From Bradyrhizobium sp. (GTDB lineage: Bacteria; Pseudomonadota; Alphaproteobacteria; Rhizobiales; Xanthobacteraceae), in contig NZ_JALHLP010000021.1 in the NCBI RefSeq assembly GCF_022844465.1, positions 1 to 64,000 on the forward strand: a DNA stretch of 64,000 nucleotides, in the 5' to 3' direction. The notes beneath the pieces are model-generated. The model was not told the DNA's origin, made no database searches, and saw only the letters and a program-made list of their open reading frames with translations. The translations under genes and the position numbers were made by a program. Numbering within the stretch: position 1 is the stretch's first letter; each line of letters begins with the position of its first letter. Positions 43,630 through 52,165 of this stretch are shown here, piece after piece.

Positions 43630-44169
43630 ATGGCGCGACGGCTTCTGTCACTCGGATCGGCGCTTGCTCTGTTGGCCCTGTTGCCGGTCAGTGACGCTCA
43701 CGCCGTGGAACTGCCGGTGCGCAGGGCCGGCCTGTGGGAGATGAAGGTGTTGCGCGCGGGCGCGACGGCCCCCGAAATGACCATGCAGCAGTGTACCGAC
43801 CAGACCACCGACAAGGACATGAGCACGTCGTTTTCGCCCATGGCCAAGGAAATGTGCACGAAGCAGGATATCCAGAAGACGGCCACCGGCTACGTCACCG
43901 ATTCGGTCTGCGCCATCGCTGGCGTATCGATCGCCTCGCGCGCTGAAATCGTCGGCGACTTCAACTCCGCCTATACCGTCAAGTCCACCTCGCGCAGCGA
44001 GGGCGGTCCCGCCGGCGTGCCGCGGGATTCGACGACGATGATCGAGGCGAAATGGCTCGGCGCCTGCAAGGCCGACCAGAGGCCCGGCGACATGATGATG
44101 CCCGGCGGCATCAAGATGAACATCAAGGACATGGAAAAGCTGAAGGGCATGATGCCGAAGCAGAAGTAA
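43630..44169 (+). CDS. DUF3617 family exported protein
   Basis: The 179-aa product has a signal peptide (LALLALLPVSDAHA) and the DUF3617 pattern RRAGLWEMKV followed by spaced cysteines (QQCTDQTTD, EMCTKQD, SVCAIAG, GACKADQ). It ends in a methionine-rich tail (RPGDMMMPGG-IKMNIKDMEKLKGMMPKQK). The function of the family is unknown. The Met-rich tail could bind copper(I), but that is inference. Confidence 0.85.
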   Translation: MARRLLSLGSALALLALLPVSDAHAVELPVRRAGLWEMKVLRAGATAPEMTMQQCTDQTTDKDMSTSFSPMAKEMCTKQDIQKTATGYVTDSVCAIAGVSIASRAEIVGDFNSAYTVKSTSRSEGGPAGVPRDSTTMIEAKWLGACKADQRPGDMMMPGGIKMNIKDMEKLKGMMPKQK

Positions 44170-44194
44170 CGGCGCTTGCTGATTGCGCTACTGG

Positions 44195-44293
44195 CCACAT
44201 GGTTCGAGACGCACGGCGTCGCCGCGCTCCTCACCATGAGGGACTAAGGTTCTCACCATGAGGAGCAGGCGAAGCCTGCGTCTCGACGGATGG
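44195..44293. repeat. Dispersed repeat with inverted tcgagacgc ends
   Basis: Inverted words tcgagacgc / gcgtctcga near both ends enclose two direct copies of ctcaccatgagg. This matches a family I remember as frequent in Bradyrhizobium. It lies between convergent genes. Confidence 0.65.
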
Positions 44294-44314
44294 CCGCAAC
44301 GCAGGAATATCGGG

Positions 44315-45700
44315 TTACACCGGCACCCGCACCGCCGCACGCAGGCCGCCCATCGGGCTATTGCCGAGCGTGATGTCTCCACCGTGCGAGCGGGCGATGT
44401 CGCGGGCGATGGCCAGCCCGAGACCGGTGCCGCCCTCGTCCTGGTTGCGGGCGTCGTCAAGGCGCAGGAACGGCTTGAACACCTCCTCGCGCATCTCGAC
44501 CGGGATTCCCGGCCCGTCGTCGTCGATTGTCACCGTCAAATAGCGGTGATCGCGATGGCCGGTGATCGAAATCGTGTCGGCGTGCCGCGCCGCGTTGGAG
44601 ATGAGGTTGGCGAGGCAGCGTTTGAAAGAGGCCGGCTTGACGGTCACTACGGGCAGCCCGTGAAACGTCACCGTCGCGGCATGACCGTTGCGTTCGGCAT
44701 CGCCGCGCAATTCTTCCAGCGCCATCGCCATGTCGGTCGGCTGCGCGATCTCGCCGCTGTCGCCCCGCGCGAAGGCGAGATAGGCCTCCAGCATGCCGGA
44801 CATCTCATCGACATCCCTGCGCATGCCGTCGACCTCGGGGCTGTCGCCGATCAGGGCGAGTTCGAGCTTGAAGCGGGTCAGGATGGTGCGCAGATCGTGG
44901 CTGACGCCGGCCAGCATCGCGGTGCGCTGCTCGATCGAGCGCTCGATGCGCGCCTTCATCTCCAGGAATGCCTGCGCCGCCTGCCGCACTTCCCGAGCGC
45001 CGCGCGGGCGGAAATTCGGCGCCTCGCGGCCCTTGCCGAAGCTTTCGGCGGCTTCCGCGAGCCGCAGGATCGGCCTTATCTGGTTGCGCAGGAACAGCAC
45101 CGCGACGATCAGCAATATCGAAGACGTGCCCAGCATCCAGAAGATGAATATCTCGGAATTGGAGGCGTAGGCCGCGCTGCGCTGCGCGAATACGCGCATC
45201 ACGGCGTCATCGAGCTGGATGCGTATTTCGACCAGGTTGGATTTGCCGACGGTGTCGGTCCAGAATGGCCTGCCGATCTGGCGGCCGAGCTGCACCGAGA
45301 GCTGCTGGTCGAGCAGCGAGAAAAACGGCTTAGGACCGGGCGGCGGCAGGTCGCCGACCGGAAGAAAATCGACGACCAGTTGCAGCCGTTGCCCGATGCG
45401 GCGCAACTGCGCGCGTTCCTTGTCCTGAGGATAGCCCTTGTAGACGTCGATCAGGCTCGCGATGTCCTGCACCACGGCGGCGGAAAGTCGACGCGTCACC
45501 GTGTTCCAGTGCCGCTCCATGAACACGAACGCAACCACGGTTTGCAGGATCACCATCGGCACGATCATGATCAGGAGCGCGCGCGCGTAAAGGCCGGTCG
45601 GCATCCAGCTCTTGAACGCGTTGCCCATCCAGCCATTGGCCGCGGAGACGCGTTGTGACGCGTTGCGGATCATGGTCAGGCCAGTGTCGAGCGTGCTCAT
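44315..45700 (-). CDS. Two-component sensor histidine kinase (EnvZ-like)
   Basis: The 461-aa kinase has transmembrane helices at about 41-61 and 184-204 around a periplasmic sensor region of about 120 residues, a HAMP segment, the phosphoacceptor His268 (GVSHDLRTILTRFKLEL) and a complete ATPase domain (N box ANLISNAARHA, DDDGPGIP, GGTGLGLAIA). It begins 10 nt after the response regulator gene and so is very likely its kinase. The signal sensed is unknown. Confidence 0.93.
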   Translation of the reverse strand: MSTLDTGLTMIRNASQRVSAANGWMGNAFKSWMPTGLYARALLIMIVPMVILQTVVAFVFMERHWNTVTRRLSAAVVQDIASLIDVYKGYPQDKERAQLRRIGQRLQLVVDFLPVGDLPPPGPKPFFSLLDQQLSVQLGRQIGRPFWTDTVGKSNLVEIRIQLDDAVMRVFAQRSAAYASNSEIFIFWMLGTSSILLIVAVLFLRNQIRPILRLAEAAESFGKGREAPNFRPRGAREVRQAAQAFLEMKARIERSIEQRTAMLAGVSHDLRTILTRFKLELALIGDSPEVDGMRRDVDEMSGMLEAYLAFARGDSGEIAQPTDMAMALEELRGDAERNGHAATVTFHGLPVVTVKPASFKRCLANLISNAARHADTISITGHRDHRYLTVTIDDDGPGIPVEMREEVFKPFLRLDDARNQDEGGTGLGLAIARDIARSHGGDITLGNSPMGGLRAAVRVPV

Positions 45701-45710
45701 GGTTGCGGGC

Positions 45711-46451
45711 TCAAGGCGATGCGACCAGGCGATAGCCGATGCCGCGCACCGCCTGCAGAAACAGCGGATTGGCGGGATCGCGTTCGATCTTGCGCCGCAG
45801 CCGATTGATCTGCACGTCGACCGCGCGCTCGTTCACGGTTCCGCCGCCCGCCAGCGCCGCGCGCGGCACCGTTTCACCCGGTATCGCCGACAGAATCCGC
45901 AGCATTTCGCGCTCGCGATCGGTCAGGTGGACGATTTCCTCGCCCCTGCGCAATTCGCCGCGATCGAGATGAAACAGATATGGCCCGAAGGCGATTTGCT
46001 CGATCACTTCCACCGGCGGCGGCGCGCTGCGCTTGAGGATATTTCCGATCCGCAGCACCAGCTCGCGCGGCTCGAACGGCTTGGCGACATAGTCGTCGGC
46101 GCCGATCTGCAGGCCCTCGATCCGCGCCTCTGCCTCGTGGCGCGCCGTCAGCATGATGATCGGCACTGAGGAGGAGGTGCGAATGAAACGTGCCAGCTCG
46201 AAGCCGGTTTCGCCGGGCATCATCACGTCGAGGATCAGCAGGTCGAAGTGGAGGCCGAGCAGTTTCGCGCGGGCGTCGCTGGCGCTCGAGGCGGTGGTGA
46301 CGCGGTAGCCTTCGCCGGACAGAAACCGCGACAGCAAATCGCGGATACGGCGGTCGTCGTCGACCAGCAGCAGATGCGGGGCGTCGTCGGCCGGCTGCGG
46401 CGGCGTGCGCGCGGTGGCGGCGGCGATGGTTGCTGCTTGCGCCACGGTCAC
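45711..46451 (-). CDS. OmpR-family response regulator (PetR-like)
   Basis: The 246-aa protein has a receiver domain (DDD at 31-33, phosphoacceptor Asp75 in LLILDVMMPGETG, KPFEPREL) and an OmpR winged-helix domain (LTDREREMLRIL, VDVQINRLRRKIERDP, RGIGYRL). GTG 46451 overlaps the marR stop as GTGA. A MarR gene directly before an OmpR-type regulator recalls petP-petR of Rhodobacter, needed for cytochrome bc1 expression; this equivalence is inference. Confidence 0.92.
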   Translation of the reverse strand: MTVAQAATIAAATARTPPQPADDAPHLLLVDDDRRIRDLLSRFLSGEGYRVTTASSASDARAKLLGLHFDLLILDVMMPGETGFELARFIRTSSSVPIIMLTARHEAEARIEGLQIGADDYVAKPFEPRELVLRIGNILKRSAPPPVEVIEQIAFGPYLFHLDRGELRRGEEIVHLTDREREMLRILSAIPGETVPRAALAGGGTVNERAVDVQINRLRRKIERDPANPLFLQAVRGIGYRLVASP

Positions 46452-47002
46452 TCCCTTGGCTTCTTGCTGCCGGCTCCGAAAATCGCTTCCAGCACCTTGT
46501 CGGGGTCGTCACGGTCGATCATCGCGCGCAGGAAGCGGCCGATCGCCTCGACGCCGGCGGGATCGATTCCGCCGAGCGCGCGGGTGATGCGATCGGTCTG
46601 CAGCCCGGCGAGCCTGGTCACCAAGGCTTCCCCCTTTGGGGTGGCGTAAAGCAGACGCTGTCGACGGTCGTTATTGCCGGTCTTCTGGATGATGTAGCCT
46701 TCATCGAGCAATTGCTTGAGCACCCGGCCGAGCGACTGCTTGGTGATGCGCAGGACGTCCAGGAGGTCGGCGACCTTGAGGCCGGGATAGCGGTAGACGA
46801 AATGCATCACCCGGTGATGGGCGCGGCCGAACCCGAAAGCCTCGAGCTCATGGTCGGCGTCGCCGACGAAATCGCGGTAGGCAAAGAACAGCAGCTCGAT
46901 CACATCCCAGCGCATTTCGCCGGCCCGCGAAGCGGGGGACGCGCCTGCCAACCCCTTCGAATCAGGGGCGACCGCGGCTCTTTGAAAATTTACGTCAGCC
47001 AT
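46448..47002 (-). CDS. MarR-family transcriptional regulator (PetP-like)
   Basis: The 184-aa product has the MarR winged helix: VMHFVYRYPGLKVADLLDVLRITKQSLGRVLKQLLDEGYI and the wing NDRRQRLLYATPKGEAL. It heads the operon with the response regulator and kinase. ATG 47002 is chosen because two direct repeats lie just upstream; a TTG at 47044 would place them inside the gene. Autoregulation through those repeats is inferred. Confidence 0.9.
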   Translation of the reverse strand: MADVNFQRAAVAPDSKGLAGASPASRAGEMRWDVIELLFFAYRDFVGDADHELEAFGFGRAHHRVMHFVYRYPGLKVADLLDVLRITKQSLGRVLKQLLDEGYIIQKTGNNDRRQRLLYATPKGEALVTRLAGLQTDRITRALGGIDPAGVEAIGRFLRAMIDRDDPDKVLEAIFGAGSKKPRE

Positions 47003-47003
47003 A

Positions 47004-47032
47004 TTGACATATCTTGGGTTCAATGTTACAAA
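47004..47032 (+). promoter_or_regulatory. Possible sigma-70-type promoter towards ilvE
   Basis: A perfect -35 TTGACA (47004-47009), 17-bp spacer and TACAAA (47027-47032) face the ilvE side. The ilvE start is about 290 nt further on. The element overlaps the direct repeats, so the MarR-type regulator could affect both directions. Confidence 0.4.
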
Positions 47033-47046
47033 ACTTGCGTTCAATG
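47013..47046. promoter_or_regulatory. Direct repeats upstream of marR, candidate operator
   Basis: Two 13-bp words, CTTGGGTTCAATG (47013-47025) and CTTGCGTTCAATG (47034-47046), differ at one position and are 21 bp apart start to start, so they face the same side of the helix. They cover the likely marR promoter. Most MarR proteins use inverted repeats, so the binding protein may instead be the adjacent response regulator, since OmpR-family dimers use direct repeats. Confidence 0.55.
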
Positions 47047-47329
47047 CGAAACTTTAAGTCGTTCGAGAGGGAGAGATACCCTGCCCAGCCGAAAAAGGCC
47101 GGCGATGGCGGAAACGGCGCAAATTGGACTACCGTGCGATTGTCGTGCGGCATTTCGGGAAACATACTGGACTTCGGCAGTCCGCAAAAGCATGTCCTCG
47201 CGGACATGAAGGCGCTGAAGCCGGCCACAGGGCTGGTGGCTGAGGTCCAGGCGAATCAATCAAGGCCTTGGTTTTTGACAACCAGGGCGCAGGGCGCGGG
47301 TTTTTCGCGCCAATCCGGGAGAGGACCCC
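47047..47329 (+). promoter_or_regulatory. Structured leader region of ilvE
   Basis: No gene is seen. Several hairpins can form, including catgtcc/ggacatg at about 47190-47207 and a gcgcg...cgcgc stem around 47294-47311 with a run of Ts in its loop. A control element for ilvE is possible, but I recognise no known class. Confidence 0.3.
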
Positions 47330-48496
47330 ATGGGAGTTTCGTTCGACAAGATTGATGGCGTCAGGGAGCGGGCAGCCAGGCCGGCGCCGGAAGCCGCAGC
47401 GGCGAAAGGCACGGGGATGGGCTTGAAATTCGAAATCCAGCCGTCGGCTGTCCCGACTCCCGACAGCGCGCGCGCGGCCAAGCTCGCGGATCCTGGCTTT
47501 GGCCGGGTTTTCAGCGATCACATGGCCCTGGTCCGCTACAGCCAGGCCAAGGGCTGGCATGGCGCGCGCGTCGAATCGCGGGCGAATTTTCCGCTCGATC
47601 CGGCCACAGCCGTGCTGCACTACGCGCAGGAGATTTTCGAGGGCTTGAAAGCTTACAAGCGCGACGATGGCGGCGTGAACCTGTTCCGCCCCGACGCCAA
47701 CGCCCGACGCTTTCGCAATTCGGCGGAGCGCATGGCGATGGCACCGCTTCCTGAATCCGTGTTTATCGAAGCGGTCGAGCAACTCGTGCGGATCGACCGC
47801 GCCTGGATTCCGGGCGGCGAGGGCAGTCTCTACCTGCGGCCGTTCATGATCGCGAGCGAGGTCTTCCTCGGCGTGAAGCCGTCGGCGGAATACATCTTTG
47901 CCGTGATCGCCTCGCCGGTCGGCTCCTATTTCAAGGGCGGACCAGCACCGGTGTCGATCTGGGTGTCCGAGAACTACACGCGCGCCGCGATCGGCGGTAC
48001 TGGCGCCGTCAAATGCGGCGGCAACTACGCCGCCAGCCTGCGCGCGCAGGCCGAGGCCATCGACCACGGCTGCGACCAGGTGGTGTTCCTCGATGCGATC
48101 GAGCGCCGCTATATCGAGGAGCTCGGCGGCATGAACGTCTTCTTCACCTTCGACGATGGTTCGCTCCTGACGCCGCCGCTCGGCACCATCCTGCCCGGCA
48201 TCACCCGCGATTCGATCCTGGCGCTCGCCAGGGACTCCGGCACGCGCGTGCGCGAGGAGGCCTACACCATCGAGCAGTGGCGCGCCGATGCCGCCAGCGG
48301 CAGGCTGACAGAGGCGTTCGCCTGCGGCACCGCGGCGGTAATCTCGCCGATCGGCAAGGTGTGTTCGGGCAGCGGCGATTTTCTGATCGGTGGCGGCGCG
48401 GCTGGCCCGGTCGCCATGGGGCTGCGCAAGCAGTTGGTCGACATCCAGTACGGCCGCGTGGCGGACCCGCACGACTGGATCAGAAAGGTCTTGTGA
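47330..48496 (+). CDS. ilvE: Branched-chain amino acid aminotransferase
   Basis: IlvE makes leucine, isoleucine and valine from their keto acids. The 388-aa fold type IV PLP enzyme has the lysine K228 (GGTGAVKCGGNYAASL), YAQEIFEGLKAY, and FACGTAAVISPIG. ATG 47330 has GAGAGGA upstream; homologues often begin at the internal MGLKFEIQPS (47417), so 29 extra residues here are uncertain. It is separated from hisS by a hairpin repeat. Confidence 0.93.
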   Translation: MGVSFDKIDGVRERAARPAPEAAAAKGTGMGLKFEIQPSAVPTPDSARAAKLADPGFGRVFSDHMALVRYSQAKGWHGARVESRANFPLDPATAVLHYAQEIFEGLKAYKRDDGGVNLFRPDANARRFRNSAERMAMAPLPESVFIEAVEQLVRIDRAWIPGGEGSLYLRPFMIASEVFLGVKPSAEYIFAVIASPVGSYFKGGPAPVSIWVSENYTRAAIGGTGAVKCGGNYAASLRAQAEAIDHGCDQVVFLDAIERRYIEELGGMNVFFTFDDGSLLTPPLGTILPGITRDSILALARDSGTRVREEAYTIEQWRADAASGRLTEAFACGTAAVISPIGKVCSGSGDFLIGGGAAGPVAMGLRKQLVDIQYGRVADPHDWIRKVL

Positions 48497-48508
48497 GCGG
48501 CGCATCCT

Positions 48509-48536
48509 TCTCCCTCTCCCGCTTGCGGGGGAGGGG
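48509..48536. repeat. Hairpin repeat between ilvE and hisS
   Basis: The inverted words tccctctcccg and cgggggaggg with a short centre form a stem of about 10 bp. This is a common dispersed repeat and may end the ilvE transcript. Confidence 0.5.
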
Positions 48537-48587
48537 GCGTAGCCAGCCCGGTTGCCGCACAGCGTCCGCGCTGGTACCTAGCCCTCC

Positions 48588-50060
48588 ATGGCTGAAAAAT
48601 CCAAAAAACCGCAGAAGCTGAAGGCGCGCCTGCCGCGCGGGCTGGAAGATCGCGGCCCGGCCGCGATTGCGGCTACGCGCCGGATGGTGGAGAAAATCCG
48701 CGAGGTCTATGAGCGCTACGGCTTCGAGCCGGTGGAAACACCGGCGATGGAGTACACCGACGCGCTTGGCAAATTCCTGCCGGACCAGGATCGGCCGAAC
48801 GAGGGCGTGTTCTCGTTCCAGGACGATGACGAGCAGTGGATATCGCTGCGCTACGACCTGACCGCGCCGCTGGCGCGCTATGTCGCGGAGAATTTTGATT
48901 CATTGCCAAAACCCTATCGCAGCTACCGCGAGGGCTATGTCTATCGCAACGAAAAGCCCGGCCCCGGCCGCTTCCGCCAGTTCATGCAGTTCGACGCCGA
49001 CACGGTCGGCAGCGCGTCGCCGGCGGCCGACGCCGAGATGTGCATGATGGCGGCGGATACGATGGAAGCGCTCGGGATTCCGCGCGGCTCCTATGTGGTG
49101 AAGGTGAACAACCGCAAGGTGCTCGATGGGGTGAGGGAGGCGCTAGGGATCGCTGACGACGGGCAATGGCTGATTGTTATGCGCGCGATCGACAAACTTG
49201 ATCGCCTCGGCATTTCCGGCGTTCAGCAGTTGCTGGGCGACGGCCGTAAGGATGAGTCAGGTGACTTCACCAAGGGCGCGGGGCTCAAGGCGGGCGATAT
49301 CGCCTTGGTGGTCGGCGCGATCGAACAGGGCGCGCCGATTGATGCGCGGCTGCGCGACAGCAAGATCGGACAGGAGGGGCGTGACGAACTCGATGCGATC
49401 AGCAAGCTCGTTGCTGCATCCGGCTACGGGTCGGATCAAATCATTATCGACCCCTCCGTCGTGCGCGGCCTCGAATACTACACCGGCCCTGTCTACGAAG
49501 CCGAACTGCTGCTCGAAACCCGCGACGACAAGGGCCGACCCGTTCGCTTCGGCTCGGTGGGCGGCGGCGGGCGCTATGACGGGCTGGTCTCGCGCTTTCG
49601 CGGCGAGCCGGTGCCGGCGACCGGTTTTTCCATCGGCGTGTCGCGGCTGCAGGCGGCGCTGACCCTGCTCGGCAAGCTCGATACCAGGCCGGCATTTGGC
49701 CCGGTCGTCGTTACGGTGTTCGGCGGCGACATTGCCGAGTATCAGAAGATGGTCGCGACGCTACGCAACGCGAACATTCGCGCCGAACTGTATCTGGGAA
49801 ACCCAAAACACAGTATTGGCCAGCAAATGAAATATGCCGACCGGCGAAACGCGCCCTGTGCGATCGTCCAGGGCTCGGACGAGAGGGCGAATGGCAAGAT
49901 CCAGATCAAGGATTTGATCCTTGGTGCGGGGCTTACCGAAATCAAGGACCGCGAAGAGTATTTGCGGAAACAGTCCGAGGCTCAATACGAGGTCGATCAA
50001 AGCAGGCTCGTCGATGCCGTGCGCGAAGTGCTGGTGCGTCATAACGTGAAGTGGGGATAA
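48588..50060 (+). CDS. hisS: Histidyl-tRNA synthetase, alphaproteobacterial type
   Basis: The 490-aa class II synthetase has motif 1, motif 2 (YRNEKPGPGRFRQFMQFDADTVG), the HisRS block RGLEYYTGPVYE, motif 3 (GGGGRYDGL...GFSIGVSRL) and the anticodon-binding domain. The motif 2 loop and the overall sequence match the divergent alphaproteobacterial form, which acts on tRNA-His lacking the extra G-1 in several members of this class. Whether this organism's tRNA lacks G-1 cannot be seen here. No clear ribosome binding site precedes the ATG. Confidence 0.95.
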   Translation: MAEKSKKPQKLKARLPRGLEDRGPAAIAATRRMVEKIREVYERYGFEPVETPAMEYTDALGKFLPDQDRPNEGVFSFQDDDEQWISLRYDLTAPLARYVAENFDSLPKPYRSYREGYVYRNEKPGPGRFRQFMQFDADTVGSASPAADAEMCMMAADTMEALGIPRGSYVVKVNNRKVLDGVREALGIADDGQWLIVMRAIDKLDRLGISGVQQLLGDGRKDESGDFTKGAGLKAGDIALVVGAIEQGAPIDARLRDSKIGQEGRDELDAISKLVAASGYGSDQIIIDPSVVRGLEYYTGPVYEAELLLETRDDKGRPVRFGSVGGGGRYDGLVSRFRGEPVPATGFSIGVSRLQAALTLLGKLDTRPAFGPVVVTVFGGDIAEYQKMVATLRNANIRAELYLGNPKHSIGQQMKYADRRNAPCAIVQGSDERANGKIQIKDLILGAGLTEIKDREEYLRKQSEAQYEVDQSRLVDAVREVLVRHNVKWG

Positions 50061-50077
50061 CCATCCATTTGAGCCAT

Positions 50078-50158
50078 CATGCCCAGCCTTGTGCCGGGCA
50101 TCCACGTCTTGTTTGATGGAAACGATCGCGGGCGGCCGGGACAAGCCCGGCCGTCACG
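50078..50158. repeat. Dispersed double-hairpin repeat after hisS
   Basis: Two GC-rich hairpins (about 50080-50099 and a ggccggg/cccggcc stem around 50133-50152) lie between hisS and the tautomerase gene. The unit resembles a repeat family common in this group. Confidence 0.55.
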
Positions 50159-50192
50159 AAAGAAAACACGAAAGAAAAAAGGGGAGACGAAA

Positions 50193-50396
50193 ATGCCTGA
50201 GATCACCGTGAGCATGGCCGCTGGCCGCACCGACGAACAGAAGGCCGGCATGATGCGCGACATCACCCAGGCGCTGGTGAAGAACCTCGGCGTCGATGCC
50301 GATGCGGTCGTGATCCAGATCAACGAAGCGCCGCTCACCCACAAGATGAAGGGCGGCAAGACCTTCGTCGAGCGCGCGGCCGCGGCGAAGAAGTAA
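50193..50396 (+). CDS. 4-oxalocrotonate tautomerase family protein
   Basis: The 67-aa protein is a small tautomerase with the catalytic Pro exposed after Met removal (MPEITVSMAAGRTDEQK). It has the one beta-alpha-beta fold of a hexamer subunit. Arg11/Arg39-type residues are only partly conserved (Arg12 is present), so the substrate is unclear. A strong GGGGAG precedes the ATG. Confidence 0.88.
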   Translation: MPEITVSMAAGRTDEQKAGMMRDITQALVKNLGVDADAVVIQINEAPLTHKMKGGKTFVERAAAAKK

Positions 50397-50404
50397 TTTC
50401 TGCC

Positions 50405-50507
50405 GTCGTTCCGGGGCGATGCGAAGCATCGAACCCGGAATCTCGAGATTCCCCGATGCGCAATTGCGCATCTGAGGTCTGGTGCTAACGCACCATCCCG
50501 GAATGAC
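50405..50507. repeat. Palindromic dispersed repeat (gtcgttccggg family)
   Basis: Ends gtcgttccggg (50405-50415) and cccggaatgac (50497-50507) pair with one wobble; internal stems include gaatctcgagattc and gcgcaattgcgc. The ends are identical to those of the element at 59389-59489. Confidence 0.8.
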
Positions 50508-50666
50508 TAAGCAAGTCCATGGACGCTAACGATGTCATCGAGGTCGGCATGAGCGCCGAGCGTACGCTGGTCGTGCCGGCGCTGCGCACCTCGCGAGGGC
50601 GGGCACGCTTCCGCCTTCGCTCTTCAAGCGACGGCGGACAAGTCGTTTTGTCCACCGGATTCGCGG

Positions 50667-51485
50667 CTACTTCCCCAGTTCCTTCGAGCGCCGGGTCGCC
50701 GCGGCAATCGCGCGGATCATCAGCGGCTGCAGGCCGTCCTTGCCCATCAGCACGTCAAGCGCGGCCGCCGTGGTGCCGCCGGGCGAGGTGACGTTCTGGC
50801 GCAGCGTGGCGGCGGACAGGTCCGAGCGGTGCAGCAGTTCGCCCGAGCCGGCGACGGTCTCGCGCGCAAGCCTGGTGGCGAGCTCGGCCGGCAGCCCGGC
50901 CTCGACGCCGGCGCGCGCCAGTTCCTCGGCGAGCAGGAAGACATAGGCCGGCCCGGAGCCGGACACCGCGGTCACCGCGTCGATCAGGCCCTCATCGTCG
51001 ACCCATTCGACCGCGCCGGTGGCGCGCAACAGCGCGTCGGCGGTGGCGCGCTGCGCCGCGCTGACGCGCTTTGCTGCGACCGCCACCGTGATACCGCGGC
51101 CGATCGCGGCCGGCGTGTTCGGCATCGCGCGAATCACCATGCCGCCGCAGACCCGCTCCAGCGCCGCGATCGGCGTGCCGGCCATGATCGAGACCACGAG
51201 CGTGGACGGCCCGACCACCGGCCTTAACCCGGGTCCCGCTTCGCGAAAGGTCTGCGGCTTCACCGCGACCACCAGCGTTTCGACCGTGCCGGCATCCGCG
51301 GGATTGAGGCGGACGCCCGTTGCGGTTAGCGCCTTAATTTCATCGGACGGGGAGGGTTCGAAAACGATCACGCGGCGCGCGTCGAGGCCGCGCGCCAGCC
51401 ATCCCGTCAGCATCGCGCCGCCCATTTTGCCGGCGCCGGCAAGCGCGACGGTGCCGTAGAGGTTTTGAAGGGCGTTGGCGTTCAA
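50667..51485 (-). CDS. proC: Pyrroline-5-carboxylate reductase
   Basis: ProC reduces pyrroline-5-carboxylate to proline. The 272-aa product has the NAD(P) motif ALAGAGKMGGAML, VVAVKPQ, MPNTPAAIGRG, and the C-terminal signature SGSGPAYVFLLAEELARAGVEAGLPAELA...TSPGGTTAAAL. There is no ATG near the N-terminus; TTG 51485 with GGTGA upstream is the best start. It follows the ybjN gene, with a repeat between them. Confidence 0.93.
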   Translation of the reverse strand: MNANALQNLYGTVALAGAGKMGGAMLTGWLARGLDARRVIVFEPSPSDEIKALTATGVRLNPADAGTVETLVVAVKPQTFREAGPGLRPVVGPSTLVVSIMAGTPIAALERVCGGMVIRAMPNTPAAIGRGITVAVAAKRVSAAQRATADALLRATGAVEWVDDEGLIDAVTAVSGSGPAYVFLLAEELARAGVEAGLPAELATRLARETVAGSGELLHRSDLSAATLRQNVTSPGGTTAAALDVLMGKDGLQPLMIRAIAAATRRSKELGK

Positions 51486-51504
51486 GGCGTCACCACAATA
51501 CTGC

Positions 51505-51640
51505 CGTCGTCCCCGCGGACGCGGGGACCCATAACCACAGTCGATTCTAGTGAAGCGAAGCCTGCGCGACAAGCATCTTGCCCGAACAAAGGCGCCGCGG
51601 CGTATGGGTCCCTGCTTTCGCATGCTTTCGCAGGGACGAC
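51505..51640. repeat. Double-hairpin repeat (gacccata/tatgggtc family)
   Basis: A hairpin (tccccgcggacgcgggga, near 51509-51527) and another (ccctgc...gcaggg, near 51610-51636) flank the inverted words gacccata and tatgggtc. The layout parallels the tccagta family at 2320 and 15638. Confidence 0.65.
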
Positions 51641-51664
51641 ATTGAGTGTGCGAAGGCGGTGGCC

Positions 51665-52165
51665 CTATGCCTCGCCCTCGGTATCGAACATCGCCGCGCT
51701 CATGGCCTCCGCGGCGGTCTTGCCGGCCCAGACCACGAACTGGAACGCGGGGTAGTAGCGCTCGCAAGCCTGGATGGCGCCGACCAGCATGGCCTCGCAT
51801 TGCGCGGCCGAGGCGACCAGCCCGCCCGGCAGCACCAGCGCCTGCCGGTACATGACCATGCCGGTATGGGTCCAGATGTCGAAATGTCCGATCCACAATT
51901 GCTCGTTGATCGCAGCGATCAGCCGCTGCACCTCGGCGCGCCGCCCGGCCGGAATCTTCATGTCGAAGGCGCAGGCCAGATGCAGCGCCTCGATCTCGGC
52001 CATCCAGGTGTAGGACAGTTGGTAGTCGGTCCAGTCGCCCCGCGAGATGATGGTCACTTCGTCTTCGCCGGAGCGCTCGAACGCCCAGTTGTTATCGGCG
52101 GCGATGTCCTCGACAACCGCAAGCGGGTTGTTCCGGGAATCGATATTGCCTTCGAGGAGGGACAT
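51665..52165 (-). CDS. YbjN domain-containing protein
   Basis: The 166-aa product is a YbjN-type protein, a tetratricopeptide/chaperone-binding-like fold linked to stress responses. Landmarks are NPLAVVEDIAADNNWAFERSGEDEVT, LACAFDMKIPAGRRAEVQRLIAAINEQLWIGHFDIW and GMVMYRQALVLPGG. ATG 52165 (MSLLEGNIDS) matches relatives. It precedes proC in the same direction, as in many alphaproteobacteria. Confidence 0.87.
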   Translation of the reverse strand: MSLLEGNIDSRNNPLAVVEDIAADNNWAFERSGEDEVTIISRGDWTDYQLSYTWMAEIEALHLACAFDMKIPAGRRAEVQRLIAAINEQLWIGHFDIWTHTGMVMYRQALVLPGGLVASAAQCEAMLVGAIQACERYYPAFQFVVWAGKTAAEAMSAAMFDTEGEA

